Origin: Rhabdornis inornatus | Lineage: Eukaryota; Chordata; Aves; Passeriformes; Rhabdornithidae | Assembly: GCA_013397075.1 (NCBI GenBank) | Contig: VWZS01004784.1 | Location: 1,375,263-1,439,262, forward strand | Length of the DNA: 64,000 bases | Direction of reading: 5' to 3' | Shown here: positions 51,861-64,000 of the stretch, in pieces | How positions within the stretch are numbered: position 1 is the stretch's first letter | How the letters are laid out: the number at the start of each line of letters is the position of its first letter | Program-made: the position numbers and the translations under genes | Notes under the pieces: model-generated | Databases searched by the model: none | The model's input: only the letters and a program-made list of their open reading frames with translations | Told to the model about the DNA's origin: nothing

Positions 51861-52821
51861 CAGCTAGTCCAAGGAGTTTGCTCACCTTTGGATTCCCTTC
51901 TAGTCAATAAAGAGAGGGCAGAGTTGAGAGACTGACCTTCCCTGGCCAACAGCCTTCACAAACAGCTCTCCTCAACCCAGCTCCTCTGTGGCAGCTCTAG
52001 TGCAAAATGCAGAACCTCACTGCGTCCTGTACTAGAGCAGGGGCTCTGACACAAGTCTGGCTCTAGGCAAATGTCCTTGCTGCTAGCAGTGTCAGCCCTT
52101 GCTCTAAATAGGATTGTTATAAATACATAATTGTGGTATCAGCTTTTCGCAAGTATTAGGGTGGATTCTATATGTGTGGTATTGAAAGGGTTTCCAAGAT
52201 ATAGTTTTCTTTAGGAGTAACATAGGCTGATAAAGTGTCTTTGTAGTAAGTGAACTACCTGCTTGGTTGGATAACACCCAGTGAAGACACTTGCTACTGA
52301 TATCCCAGTTACTAGCACCAACCGTCTGCAGAAATTGAAGACCACAGCCATAATTAAGACTGGTAAGAAAAATAAATTAAAACCACAACCAAAAAACACT
52401 CATGCCCTAAAAAGGCAGATTCAAGGAGTGGCCATGTAAAACAGTTCCTGGAATATGGAAAACAGTTTATAGATAAGTTTGAAAATGTATGATAGGCCTA
52501 TGAATATGCAATGAGCTGATGAATTTAAGGGGTGTCTCCAAAGCAGCAGGTGTGCTCTTGGCTGAATGCCAAGCACCCAGCTGTTATAACCTTTTCCTTT
52601 ATTGTTTGTCTCTTACTATCTTTTATTAAAGGCTTTAAAATCTACCAGGAAAGTGAACCTTTCACATCAGGCTGTATTTCCACTGCTCGGTAAGGCTCCA
52701 CGCACTGCTTCAGTCCCATGGAAAGTCCAGAATTAACAGAGAATTAATGTGTGCCAGAGGAACTCAGATGTACCCGGGAGGGAGTGAGGGAATTACAATA
52801 TTTGCAGACAGGAATCAGAGC
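51861..52821. other. Unique intronic sequence, nothing recognised
   Basis: No coding, RNA or repeat signal was recognised. Confidence 0.5.
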
Positions 52822-52900
52822 CACGTGATCCCAGTGTCATGTGACTCTGGTGTCATGTGGCCCTGTTGTCACATGACCTTACCCCAGTGTCACATGACCC
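52822..52900 (+). repeat. Short minisatellite carrying five E-boxes
   Basis: Imperfect 16-bp units (pattern GTGTCATGTGACTCTG and variants) place a CACGTG, CATGTG or CACATG hexamer at 52822, 52838, 52854, 52870 and 52891. The spacing is exactly 16, 16, 16 and then 21 bases. Several units are extended to GTCATGTGAC or GTCACATGAC, the preferred context of MITF/TFE and USF-type bHLH-zip factors. The repeat and spacing are seen directly. Any regulatory role is inferred. Confidence 0.7.
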
Positions 52901-53915
52901 CCCCTTCCTTCAGGCCCAGGAGAGGCAGTCATATCATCGTGAGGAATTTGTGTGAAAAGGTGGCAACAACAGCATTTAGTGCTAATTAAAACATCGATGG
53001 ATCCCAGGTGATGAAACCAAATGTTTTCGGCCTCTGCATGTTAGGTCATCTGATTATTATTAACCACCAGTTTTTTAAAAAGAAGCAGTAAGAAGGTGAA
53101 ATTTTCCACATGACAAAACGGAGTTGGAATTTGGAAGAAGGTGCATCTTAATACCCAAACATTCCAAGACAAGCCTTTGCAAACTGTAAATAACAGTTAG
53201 TAGAAAATGGGTAATGACCCCAATAAACGCTCTGGAAGTTGTTCGTGCCAAGGACAATGGAAAAGAGCATGCACAAATCAAACTTCTTGGGTTTTGCATC
53301 TCTAACTTTACTTCCGTGAGAAGTTTCTTCTGAAATTCCTTCTAATACTCTTTCAAAACCTCTAGTAAAGAACAACCTGTCCATGCTTGAGACCCACTTT
53401 TACACACTGCAAAATTCCCTGCTGTTAACGGAGACATTGCTAATGTGGTCACTAATAATTAAATGCTTAGTGTAAGCATTTAATGAGTGCCCTAAACTTT
53501 TTCCTAAAACAAGCCCTAACCTGTACTATCTTTGATATATAAAGACACCTACAAGCAGGATTTCAACCAGTCACCTGCAAACACTTACTCCATGAGCTCA
53601 TTAGATAAGGTGGAACTGTAAGGGACATTTTGTCTGGAGCAATCCACAGCACCTTATGTGTCCCCAAATCTGCAAATCCCAAGACGCTTCTCAACTCCTC
53701 TGAACAAACTTCAGACCTTAACCAAAAAGGCAAAACAAAGCAATATCATTTTAATATACCGTAGGAAGAGAGGAAAAGAGAAGTCAAGGGCACTGCTGCT
53801 GTCCTCCAGCCTTGCAATAATGAGGGATCTGAGCAATGCCAGGATGATTGAAGTGGAACACCAAGAGCAGCTCAGACACACAACATCTCTCTCCTCCATA
53901 GCTGAATGAGGAGAC
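52901..53915. other. Unique intronic sequence with one hairpin
   Basis: It contains an inverted repeat at 53458-53484 (listed separately). No coding signal was seen. Confidence 0.5.
53458..53484. repeat. Perfect 11-bp inverted repeat with a 5-nt loop
   Basis: ATTAAATGCTT at 53458-53468 pairs with AAGCATTTAAT at 53474-53484 around AGTGT. A further four pairs (CACT at 53450-53453 with AGTG at 53486-53489) can form after an internal loop. This is too short for a typical microRNA precursor. Confidence 0.75.
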
Positions 53916-54013
53916 ACTTTTTAGACACAGACCTCCCCTAGAAACCTAAAAAAAGTGGGACTAAAAGTGGGACTTTTTAGACATAGACCTCCCCTAGAAA
54001 CAGAGACCTCCCC
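53916..54013 (+). repeat. Local tandem duplication, 56-bp period, with a nested 12-bp repeat
   Basis: A 30-base segment at 53916-53945 recurs at 53972-54001 with one mismatch. Its AGACCTCCCC core appears a third time near 54004. Between the copies, AAAAGTGGGACT occurs twice back to back (53951-53962 and 53963-53974). Confidence 0.85.
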
Positions 54014-55624
54014 CCATAGACATCGACCCAGAAAAGTGACCATGTTACAGTGAAGAGTTATGCTTATGTATCTCGCATAGTTCTATAAAATCCTTCAGGA
54101 TGAAAACTGAGTAGAAACAGCAATTTATTATTTCTGCCACAAGAAAAATAATATAGTTTGAAGATGCAAGATAAAGTTCTTTTTCACCCGAAAAATTACC
54201 TTCCTTCTAAGAAAGGCAAAAGCACCCATAATGACAGAGGAAAATCTTTGGAAGTAGTACCAGAAAAAGGCATTAGAAGTGGCAATCACCATGTCAGACA
54301 CACTACACTGCAGGGGAAGGGAAGAATGACCAGATAATGAAATTACAGGGCATTGAAAATGTCAAAGAGCGACTGTGCTCCACCATCATTCACAGCTTAT
54401 ATGAGGCATTAACATGCTGATATCCCATTCCAATGACAAAGATGGCAACAAGAACAGAAAATAGTCCAAAATGAATCTGTTGCTGAGACCAGGAATTTAA
54501 TGAAACAGGGAGATGAGCAGAAAATTAATCTTGCTTTCACTGTGCAGCCTTCAAACTGAAAGCTGCTGGCCCTGTTCAGGAACAGTAATAGCTCAGAGAT
54601 GCATTATTTTACTCTCCTTATCTATGATCTCCCCAGACTTATGAGTCATCATCACAAAAAAAAGGGTATCAAGTCTTTCAAACAAGGACCAACCTTTCTG
54701 GCAGGCAGTTGCACCAAGGAATTTCCAGCAAGGTATAAAAGAGAAGAAAAAGTCCTTCACAATTAAGCTGATTCACCACTAAATCAAGGGCCCAGGGAGG
54801 TTGAGGTATCTCTGTACTTGCAGGAATTCAGAACTTGATGGACGAGGCTCTTAACAGCTTTATCTAACATCACTGCTTCAACCTTTGAAGCTGATCTGAG
54901 CAGGAACTAGACCAAAAGATCTGCAGAGCCTCCCTCTGCAAACCGAATCTAAATCACTCCACAGCTGAGACCTGCTCCCTTCAGATAGAAACACCATTGA
55001 TCAATATGAGAAGTAAACACAACAGTAAAGCCAGAGGACCCGGTGTCTATCCCCTAACAACCTTCCTACCTTGCCTGAGATAGCTCATCACTATAAAAAA
55101 AAATCTTCTGCCCCTATTTCTCATATAAAAAGAAAAAAAACAGAGAAAAGTCACAGTAAATCGAAATGTACCATCTGTTTATGGAAACCCTCTTCTGGAG
55201 AGAGTCTAATGGGTCATAACACAGCTTGAGGCAGATGAAAACGAACTGTCAGAATCCAGAGAGATCCATGTGGAGCCACCTCTACACATCCTCTCCACGT
55301 ATGGCAACCCCACAGGGCAGAGCAGCCCCATCCCAGCAGTACCACCCAAAGCAGCCAAGGTCATGCTGGGAGCACTTCCTCTGCAAAGTCAGATGCAGCA
55401 GAAATTCTGCACTGTACCCAAAACCCCCAGATTCAGATGTTCTTCCTAGGCCTGGTACAGAACTGGTCCTTTTTTCAGCCCAATCTAATAAACTCTCCTA
55501 TTGGAAAGACTGAGACCAAGACTGCTTCAAAAGGTTTGATAAGGTCAGTGCTAAAGAGCAGTTGATAAGGCTATCTGGCCTCCACAATGGTTTCTTATGG
55601 AGCTTGAATTTTCTATTCCAGAAT
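54014..55624. other. Unique intronic sequence, nothing recognised
   Basis: Short A-rich runs occur near 55097 and 55130. There is no domain-bearing ORF. Confidence 0.5.
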
Positions 55625-55795
55625 CAAGTTCACCCAAATTTAAACAGGAACGTGTCTTTGAAAAATAAAAGTAAAGGGAATAAAAAAACCAAGTTCACCC
55701 AAATTTAAACAGGAAAATGTCTTTGAAAAATAAAAGCAAAGTGAATAAAAAAACCCCATTCACTTAATTTAATCTGGAAAACATAAATAAAGCAG
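55625..55795 (+). repeat. 65-bp tandem duplication with a degenerate third unit
   Basis: Copy 1 (55625-55689) and copy 2 (55690-55754) match at 61 of 65 positions by direct comparison. The following 40 bases (55755-55795) still resemble the start of the unit (TTCACTTAATTTAATCTGG against TTCACCCAAATTTAAACAGG). This suggests an older truncated third unit. Confidence 0.9.
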
Positions 55796-58700
55796 TTTCC
55801 TCATTCCATCAAGCAGATGCAAATTTAATTTCAGATCACTCAATTTGTTTTCCTGTAAATAAACAAATTGTTAAAAAGCAGGGCAAAAGAAACTCTTGGA
55901 AACACTATCTCTTATCACATACAGTATGTGCCTTTCTCTTCCTGCTGGCCCGTATCACATTCAATCCTACAGTTTTCAAAGGCTGCTGGAATTCAATCTG
56001 CTAAAGGTGTGTAATAAATGAGGCTTTATAGAGTGCATTTGTTGAGTAAGCAAGAGTATCTGGACATCTGCGCACAGGGATGATTCACTGAGCAATGTGT
56101 GTAAGACAAAAGGCTCATCCTTACCTATTTCAAGGCCACATTTTCACCAGTTTATTGGCAGCCAATCTGCCAGACAACAAACTTAGCCAGGCTGTGAATC
56201 AAAAATCTTTCCACCCACAAGACCATCATTCTTCTACTGCTACACAAGTGTTTTTTGCATCATGCCTAGAAAGTAAAGATCACCTGCTGCTTGATTAAGG
56301 TGTGGAAAAGATCTGTCACCTCAGGGCATTCTTAAATACAACCATCTTGTTGATTACAAGGGCATAATATTCTTGTCTATCGACTGAGCAATAATCATGG
56401 ATCATGTGGCAAGAACCAGCCTTGGAGGTAGCTAGATGGATGTGCAACCATTGCAAGCTTCATGGTCATATAAGCAATGTCTTATGGAGATCTACGGACA
56501 GACAGTACAGACCTTGGCAATGGCGTTGTGACTCAAAGCCCATCTGCCACAGCAGCAGAACAAATGAACAATAGCCAGCTTTGAACTGCAGCCTACACCC
56601 CTAATTATACCCGAAGTGTCTCCTGACAACAGCCAGGACTGGTTGAGATAGCACTTACCTGTCAAAACACACTGGATACAACAAATTGCCTCTTTAGAAC
56701 ATAGAAGTGGTTTCACATTCCCTCTATTGCAACTCTGCCTCCTCTTTGGAAGCCCTGCAATCTGGAGAACACACAGATTTGTCTGTGTGCCTTGCATTTA
56801 CAGAGCCCAAGAAGTGACTGCCTAATGTAGGCACCATGTCTGGAGAGAGTTCTGTGTTCAGACTGAAAAAGGTGAGTTTGCTTTGAAGTCAGATCAGGCT
56901 TTCTTTGCCACTGTGCACTTAAAAGTCATCTAGATGTACACAATTTAAGATTATTCTGGGACTCCTCCTAAGGAATGTAGCACCTAAAGATGCAGAGTCT
57001 GACACTTCAAACATAAGTATAAAAGAAATACAGTTTCATTTAATGCAGTTTCTAAAAGCTGTTACTAGAAGGGGAATGTGAAGTCCCTTCTGTCTTGCCC
57101 ATATCTGATTTCTTACAGTTGTTTCCAGTCATCTTTTAAATGAACACCTGAGGTGCACCCCCAGTCTCTGCTGCCAGCTAGTACTGCCATCCTGCACAAA
57201 GCTGCTGGGTTCCCAGCCCATTGAGGCTGCAGGGACTGGCTGACTTCACAGGAACATCAGAGAGCAGTAACACAACCTGGGCACTGTGGAACTACAGCTT
57301 TAGATGGAAGAGAGATGGCAGAGTATGCCAAAAACGAGCAGAACTGACAAAGAAGGGAGAATTTTACAATGCACTGTCACTGTTCCAGCTTCATTACATT
57401 TGTATGTCAGGAGTAAGCTTTGGCAACAGACACCTACGCAGAACTGAGTTAAGCAGCTTAGAGAGTTACCTGCAACAGCCACAAGCTGTCACAGTTCAGA
57501 CACGTTAAATACCTTTCATTTGCCCCAGCTACAAGGTGGTAAGATGAGTTGACCTTCAAGCCTGGACTAGGATACTTCTCTCCCAACAAATTGGAAGTAC
57601 CAGGAGATCCAGGGGACATCTAGGAACTACCCTATGCTGCTCAGAAGCAAGCACCACTGGGAAGACAGAAATCAGAGCCCCATCTGACTCCATCTCCAGT
57701 CAGGCTGAAGTCCCTCACTGCTCTCCCGCCCCTTTCTGTACTGACACAGCTCAGCTCTGCTACCCAGCTGGAAATTCAGTCCTGCCTCTGCCCCCCACAC
57801 AGGCCTTGCTGCCTCTTACCACCACACAAGAGCAGTCTCCATTTCTGCCCCTGCCATACAGAGCTTAGTCCAATCCTCACTCCAGCTTTTCCTGCACAGC
57901 CTACTTACACTTGTTTATCTTATCATTCTTCCCACAGTCTGAAGTAAAGATGTAATCACTATGGCTGCAGTGATATCCCACAGAAATTACTTTTTCACAG
58001 GGAAAAGTGCAAAAATACAATTACTTGCTTTAGATACAGTGGCTTAGAGGGACCCAGTTTTGAAGTGCTTCCTATTTTCCAAGAAAATACTGAAAACTTG
58101 TACCTATATGTATAGCAATCAGAAAGTACTTGTACCTTTCCCTAAAGAAAACCTGTGAAAATGATACCACGCCTTATCTGTCAGAATTATATGGTATTTC
58201 TGTCTCAAAAGCCTGCATGCAGATGTATCATAGTTCTTGTTATTCAGCAGGACAGAAGGAGAGGTCAAGCTGCACAACGATTCTTGCAAATCAAGATTTT
58301 ATTTACATTCACAGAGAGATGCAACTAGAACCAAAACCTGCTGCCACTGCTGCAACAAATGACAAACCTGGAGGGCCATTCAGGTTTGGAAGTGCAGAAC
58401 TGAATTAGTGAGCTCTGGAGATGCTTCCTAGCCAACCTCCATTCCCCAGGCAGGATGTAACTCCTCTGAATCACTCCCAAGAGATATTTGCCTGGTCAGT
58501 TTTAATGATTTCTGATTCAAGAAAGGACACCTCCCAGGGAGCTATATCAGGCTTTACTCACTATATTTTTTTTCATATGAACTAACCTTCTCTGTTTTGC
58601 TGTTATTTTAAGCAAATGATTGCTCATCCAGTGCTTCACAGATAGAAGTAAAAAACCCACAAAACTATTTATCTTGAACAACTGTGTTTTACATTCATTT

Positions 58701-61700
58701 TCTCATCCCTCTTTGGTTTCCTCTTCTTTAGCTGAACAATTCCCATCCATTCAAGTTTTTCTTGTAAGCCAGGTTACCCTGTGTTTGAGTATCTTCATTT
58801 TTCTCTGAAAGAGTCTCTTAAAATAATCTTTATCTTTCTTTAAGTGAACTTAGACTGGCCACAGAGCTACTGCTGAGGCCTTACTTGCACTGAGTGCACT
58901 GGAAGGATTACTTTTTCTATCTTGCAGGCTACATATAATCCTGCTTATTGAAGCAGCAGAGAATTTTCTTCCTGGAAACACTCTGCAAGACCTATCCTCA
59001 GTGCACTGTGGAGTTGAGTTTTCGAAGGAGAGATTGACAAGAGTGAGAACACGTAAGGGCAGGGGGAAGGTTGGAGTAAATATTTGTGTATTTTCAGCCA
59101 GGCCACAGAAGGTAATATTGTCAGGACTGCTGGGCAGAAGGACTTTTAGGAGATAATGGCTTCCCTTAGAAGAAAAAGATGAACACACCTTTGGGATGGG
59201 ACAAGAAGAAAACCAGTTTAGTAAAAGCTGAGAATGTGAAGCAAGTCAATAGTAGTCAGATAGCATGAGTGAGAATCAAATCCAGTCTAGGTTTGTGCCC
59301 TAAGAACATGGCAGGAACAAGTATTTCAACATTATCTATTATGAGATAGTGCCCTAAGGAAAACCAGTCAAGTACACGGCACACACAGTGCAAAAGGGCC
59401 TGACCCACAAGCCTCAAAGCAGGAAGCCCTTCTTAGCATTCAGGGTATTAAATAGGGGTCTGATACCCCTTTCAAGTACTGTGAGGCTGGATTAGTGTCT
59501 GACCTTTGTTTCAGAAGTAAAAGATGATGCAATAAAGTCTGCTGGTCTAAGTGGGCCAAAAGAAAATGCAGAAGATGCAGCAGAGAAGTTCTTGCAGTTT
59601 TTGCAGGTTCACATGCAAGCAAATGAGAGCCCAGTCTAGTCTAGCCTTCCTCTTCTCCTTCCTCCAGACCAATGCAACTCCTTTTCAGTCCTCAAGAAAA
59701 ATTTAAGTGCACAAATTCACTGCTACATAGTTGTACAGGTATTTTAACAAAGGGATTAAAAAGCCCCTATCACATATGCCATGCATCAAGACTCACTGTC
59801 GTTCTGTCCTCACTTAGAAAGGAAGCAAGAAGACAGGATGCAACAGGAAAACACAGTCACTGGGCAAACAAAATAATCAAGGAGAAGATGACAATGCTGG
59901 AGAAAGAACAAAGAAATAGCTGGATTATGTTTCAATATGTCAAGCTCTGGAAAGACCAAAGCAACTTTGTCATTAGCAGAGAAGACAGTTCTTCCTGATA
60001 TACAGCCCTTACAAATCTGTGTAGTATAAATGCAATTTATGTGGACTATAATGCAGTTAATTTATCCCCATAAAGAAAGGAGACAGTGTAACTTGCTAGA
60101 CAGGTTCTGGTTCTTACCATCACTTGGGATGATAAATTTAGCCCAAGTTTCTGTACCTGACTTTTCATCTCTAGGTAGCCTAAGCTACTCAGACACTTAC
60201 CTTATTATGACAGTGTCAGAAATGACATGTATCTGACCAAATTTATTTTAATTCTGGTTCTCCTTTTTTTTCCCCCTTCTCTCTGGTGCCCACGGAAAGC
60301 ATTAGCCTTACAAGAGTAGAGAACAAGTCATTTATTTTCTGTCACAACAGATATGCAGCACAGAACAAGTTGCCAATGCAGTGCTCCTTGCCAGTGTGCA
60401 TCAGCCTTGGCTCAGGGGGACCCATCTTCAAGAGTAAGAGCACAAATCAATTTTGCATGACCATTCAGGGTCAGCCTCTCTGCTGACACCACACACTTTT
60501 ACCAACTGCACTGGTATGGTAGGTTCTGCCACATGGATGTCTGCCCACTGGGAAACCCAAACTATATATATCAGCTGATCTGAGACACTCCCTTAATTCC
60601 ATTTCCACAGAAACTTTGTTTTCATCAGCAAACATCCAAAGCTGGTTTGTTATTTTTTTCCTTTCCACATGGATGCTCTGTCTATTCTTTCACCCCCCAG
60701 GCTGCAGTTACCCAGGGCACACAAGAGGGTCACACAAGATAGACACACAGAGAGAAGATGAAATCTTTCAACAGGAGAGACAGACAAGAACTCTTAACTT
60801 ATGCTTTGATTTCCATGTACATATTGGGGCTTTTTAAAGTATTGGATTATACAAGAATATTTCTGTTATTGCTTTACAAATATACACTTATCTGGTGGAA
60901 GATCCTAGGGCATATACAACTGCATAACAGTATTTTTTGTTGTTTTGAATATGTATTTGCTTATGTATCTGCCAAACAAGGCTGTTCAGAAGAAAACAAA
61001 AAAGCCACATTAGTAGACTTAAAAAGGACAAAAAATGAAAGCAATATGAGAGGTAGCCAAAGGAACAGTTCATAGCTATGTTTTTCCAGTTTTTACGAAG
61101 CTGAAGTTCCAATGCAGGTTTTGGTGGTGTGTGGGGTGGTTTGAGGGGCTTTTGGGGGGAAGCCTGTGTTGGGTTTGTTGGTTGGGTTTTTTCTTCTGAT
61201 AAAATATATCATGAAATTAGAAGATGGCATCACATAAATCTGTAATGGTAACAACCCTGGAAAATGGTTACTGTTAATCATTGTTACTGATTCTCAATAC
61301 ATATTTAAGAGCGTAAATCCATGGGATACTTCTTGCACTCTCCTCTTTTGCCCTGTACTACAACTTTCCCAAAGGCATGTAATAGCATAGCTGATGGTTT
61401 AGCAAAAGCCCCTGCTTTACCAGCTGGCTGAATTTTAACCGACAAAGAAGGCAATCACATCTGAAAGCACTGGGGATAAACTCCAATTTTCACTGCATGT
61501 AGCTTCAAGCAAAAGGAAATTGCAATCTCTGAGCAGCAAAAGGCCACAGTAAATAGGGGACACAAAACAGTTACTGAAGTTCTCATTTTTAACATCTGAC
61601 TCTGTGTGGAGCATGCAGAACAGATTTACTAATAGATCAGGCTGCTCAAAACCCTAAGGTTGGTGACTGCACGTGTGTATTAAACTCAGTATATACACAG

Positions 61701-64000
61701 CATTTATTTGGTGTCCTGGCTGTTAAGAAATGTCTTATAATAGAGGGAGTTCATCTGAAACCTTCCTGCATGTTTATAAACTTCTTTGCTTCATATTATG
61801 GAAAGGGATTAATCATACCACATTTAGCTGTGTGAGTTCCCCCAAAATCTGCTGAGAGCAAGAGCATGTTTTCAGAAAGGCAACAGGCTGGTGGGCAACA
61901 GGCAGCAAGACAACAGGTACTTTGCAAAGCAGTGCCAGGCTGTGAGAAGTCCTGCAGATTCCCTGTGGGCACACTAAGCTGTTTTGCCCTCATTTACTTG
62001 GCCATAGTGCCTATTTTCCCTTATTCTCTACATCTGCTGCTTCCACACACGTGCTCTCTCTTCAGGCTTCCCTGCCCTGGGGTCCTACCTGACTTTTCAC
62101 AGCTCTCTTCTAGTTACTCTTCACTTCCTTCAATTTCTCCCTATTTCTTCCTAACTTACATGACCAACCACAAGATTTGCTTTTTTCTTCCTTCTTTGTC
62201 TTCTCTGTCACTTGTCCTTGAGCACCTGCTACCTCTGCTCACACATTAGGTGCAGGAACCTTTTGCCTCAGTACCATTGCTTTACTTCAAAGAAAGCCCC
62301 ATGAGCTCCTACAAAATATATTCTTTTAAGTTTCTTCTACGCCTGTCCTTTACCATGATGTCCCTGACATACCTTACAACAGAAAGGGTTGCATGAACAA
62401 GTAAACCTCTGCATTTGACCTGCTAAGCATTAACTGCAACGTTATTTTCCCTGTATCTTCCCAGCTGGTATTGTTTCTATTAAACCTAGGCTTCAAAGCC
62501 TTTCAGACAACAACCACCCTCTCAGTCTCCCTTTTTACCATCTCTTGAACAAAAATTAATATCCCATATATGACTTCCAAACTGAATGAAAAGATGGAAG
62601 GAGAAAAGCTAGGAGGAACACTGTGCTGCCATAAACTAACTAGAATCATATCAGATATCTTTGTGTTGATATTTTTTGCTAATGCCAGGTAACAGGCAAT
62701 GAAAGCTGCTGCTGTTGCTTTATAACTAATTTCTTCCCAGGCCCTGGCACTGTGAGTGGCTGTGCAATTATAGCTGAAAAGAAGGTGCAGGTGTGACCCA
62801 CAGTTTGTTGTAAGCAAGGGAGTAAGGGGAAAGTCCATCTCCTGCACCACAGCAGTGTCAGGTGTTACATGAACCTATTTCACACACACATGCACAACCT
62901 GTGCCTTCCAACAAGCCAAAGAAAGCATAAGTTGCTAAACTAATTGCTCTCACTGCTTGCAGATAATTTAATTTTACCTTGATTGTAATTAATTAATTTC
63001 AGCAGAAAATGGGTCCTCCTTGACCAAAGCTGAGTCTGGCCTGTGATATATTTAGTACATCAGCTTCACCAGTCAGGTTTCTGTTAGCAATTAAAGAACA
63101 AGTATTGCTTAGTTGCCTATGTGGGGGTGAAAACAAGTTCCTCAGCCCTCCACACCAAGACTCAGTGTCATCCTGTCCTACTGACAACCAGGACAAACTT
63201 CTGACTACCAGCGGCCAGGAATGCAAGGTGACAGTGTCTTTGGCCACCCTTGCTCAACCAGATGTGTTTGCAATAGAAGGGATAAACTGGATCTTTCCAG
63301 GCTTCTGATTCTCTTTACTGTTCATCTGTGCTCAAAGCTTTGACATTAAGCTAAGATTCAGCATTTTCTCCTGGACTGCTTTGTCCTACCTTTTTGATAT
63401 AATGGACTACCAGTTCTTGACCAGTGAGTTATCAAGCTTCATTTAAATGTGCCATTCTCTTTTGCCTCCAGAGAGGAAAAAGAAAACTTTTTAAAATTGC
63501 TACTTACAGCACTCCATCAGAGTAAGTCCTCTCCATCCCTGTACAAAAGGATAAACACATTCCATCATAACAGATTAGAGGGTTACTTCCTTGGCTAAAA
63601 TGATCAGCTGTGTCCAAGATACCTGATGTCTTGGGTCAGTTGTTTAAAAGCATGCCTAGAATAAGGAGGGGATTACCAGTACATTTGACTCACAGCCACC
63701 CAAGTTCATGGTTGCTTCTGCCCTCCCTAACTCACATGATGTGCACCAGACTTCCAGTTGTATTACAGATTCAGAGCTATACTTTCTTCATGGCAGTTAA
63801 AACAATCTTGCTGCCTCTTCCATTCTCAGTATTCGGTTACACTTTTCAGTCCCACAAAAGAGGAATTTGGCACCTCTTGCCTTTATGTGGGCGTGGGTGG
63901 CATCAGGAGGGTGTGTCTGACTGGCCTTGGATGGTGCTATGTCGTTGTCATACATCAGGCAAGAGTTTACCCCCACCATATGAGGGGGTATTCACCTACT
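55796..64000. other. Unique intronic sequence, nothing recognised
   Basis: A G/T-rich patch lies at about 61118-61193 and a TAAT-rich stretch at 62963-63000. A CA run of about five units lies near 62880. ORFs reach 127 codons (61866-62249, plus), pyrimidine-driven and without domains. No exon, RNA gene or repeat family was recognised. Confidence 0.55.

Larger units (their letters stand above)
38081..64000 (-). other. SORCS3: Upstream intron (probably intron 1), 5' part outside the window
   Basis: Everything to the right of the exon is non-coding as far as I can see. Because the gene reads leftwards, this is the intron preceding the exon. The peptide lies near the beginning of the VPS10P domain and SorCS first exons carry the signal peptide and propeptide, so this is probably intron 1, at least 25.9 kb long. 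The preceding exon is not in the window. The numbering is inferred. Confidence 0.65.

Noticed and set aside
56866..56876. AAAAGGTGAGT on the plus strand, donor-like
   Set aside because: Isolated match with no exon support.
1..64000. Search for CRISPR arrays, operons, tRNA, rRNA or U-type snRNA genes and retroviral LTRs
   Set aside because: None recognised by eye. The sequence is vertebrate intronic DNA. A tRNAscan/Infernal and RepeatMasker run would be needed to exclude small or decayed examples.

Overview
The window looks like a stretch of bird genome. The strongest clue is chicken-repeat-1 (CR1) LINEs: one very clear copy at the left edge with the typical CR1 3' end, one clear antisense copy near 28.3-28.8 kb and a short 3' stub near 23.5 kb. 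Base composition is moderately AT-rich and CpG-poor. There are many A/C-rich and G/T-rich low-complexity tracts, and no operons or bacterial-type gene packing. The open reading frames are short (145 codons at most), overlap on both strands and show no recognisable domains, as expected for non-coding DNA.

Only one piece of protein-coding sequence can be supported: a 68-nt internal exon on the minus strand at 38013-38080. It has a textbook 3' splice site (a CTAAC-type branch site, a ~60-nt near-pure polypyrimidine tract, then CAG) and a strong 5' splice site (AG|GTATGTG). Its translation contains LTKLYDFNLGSVTESSLWR, which I recognise from the first part of the VPS10P beta-propeller of SorCS sorting receptors. 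The best match from memory is SORCS3, with SORCS1 as the main alternative. The rest of the window is then best read as intron: the intron upstream of this exon in 38081-64000 (probably intron 1) and the downstream intron in 1-38012 (probably intron 2). Neither intron ends inside the window. SorCS genes are known for very long 5' introns, so the layout fits.

Region by region. 1-519: sense CR1. 520-3014: unique DNA with an A-rich tract near 2.1-2.3 kb. 3015-3160: a decayed antisense CR1/L3 relic. 3.2-23.5 kb: unique intron with a TAATTA-rich cluster near 5.9 kb and a possible MIR relic near 13.8 kb. 23.5-28.8 kb: CR1 stub, a conserved-looking AT-rich segment (25.2-25.5 kb) and the large antisense CR1. 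30.4-30.5 kb: a second old CR1/L3 relic. 32.2 kb: an AT microsatellite. 34.5 kb: a small 20-bp tandem repeat. 36.5 kb: a conserved-looking segment. 38.0 kb: the exon. 43-47 kb: G/T-rich, T-rich and A-rich tracts. 51.7-51.9 kb: another old CR1/L3 relic. 52.8 kb: an ordered array of five E-boxes. 53.4 kb: an 11-bp perfect hairpin. 53.9 kb and 55.6 kb: two young-looking tandem duplications. 56-64 kb: unique intron.

I found no new biological system. The observations most worth a check are the exon assignment, the phased E-box array, the conserved-looking intronic segments (enhancer candidates) and the two local tandem duplications.
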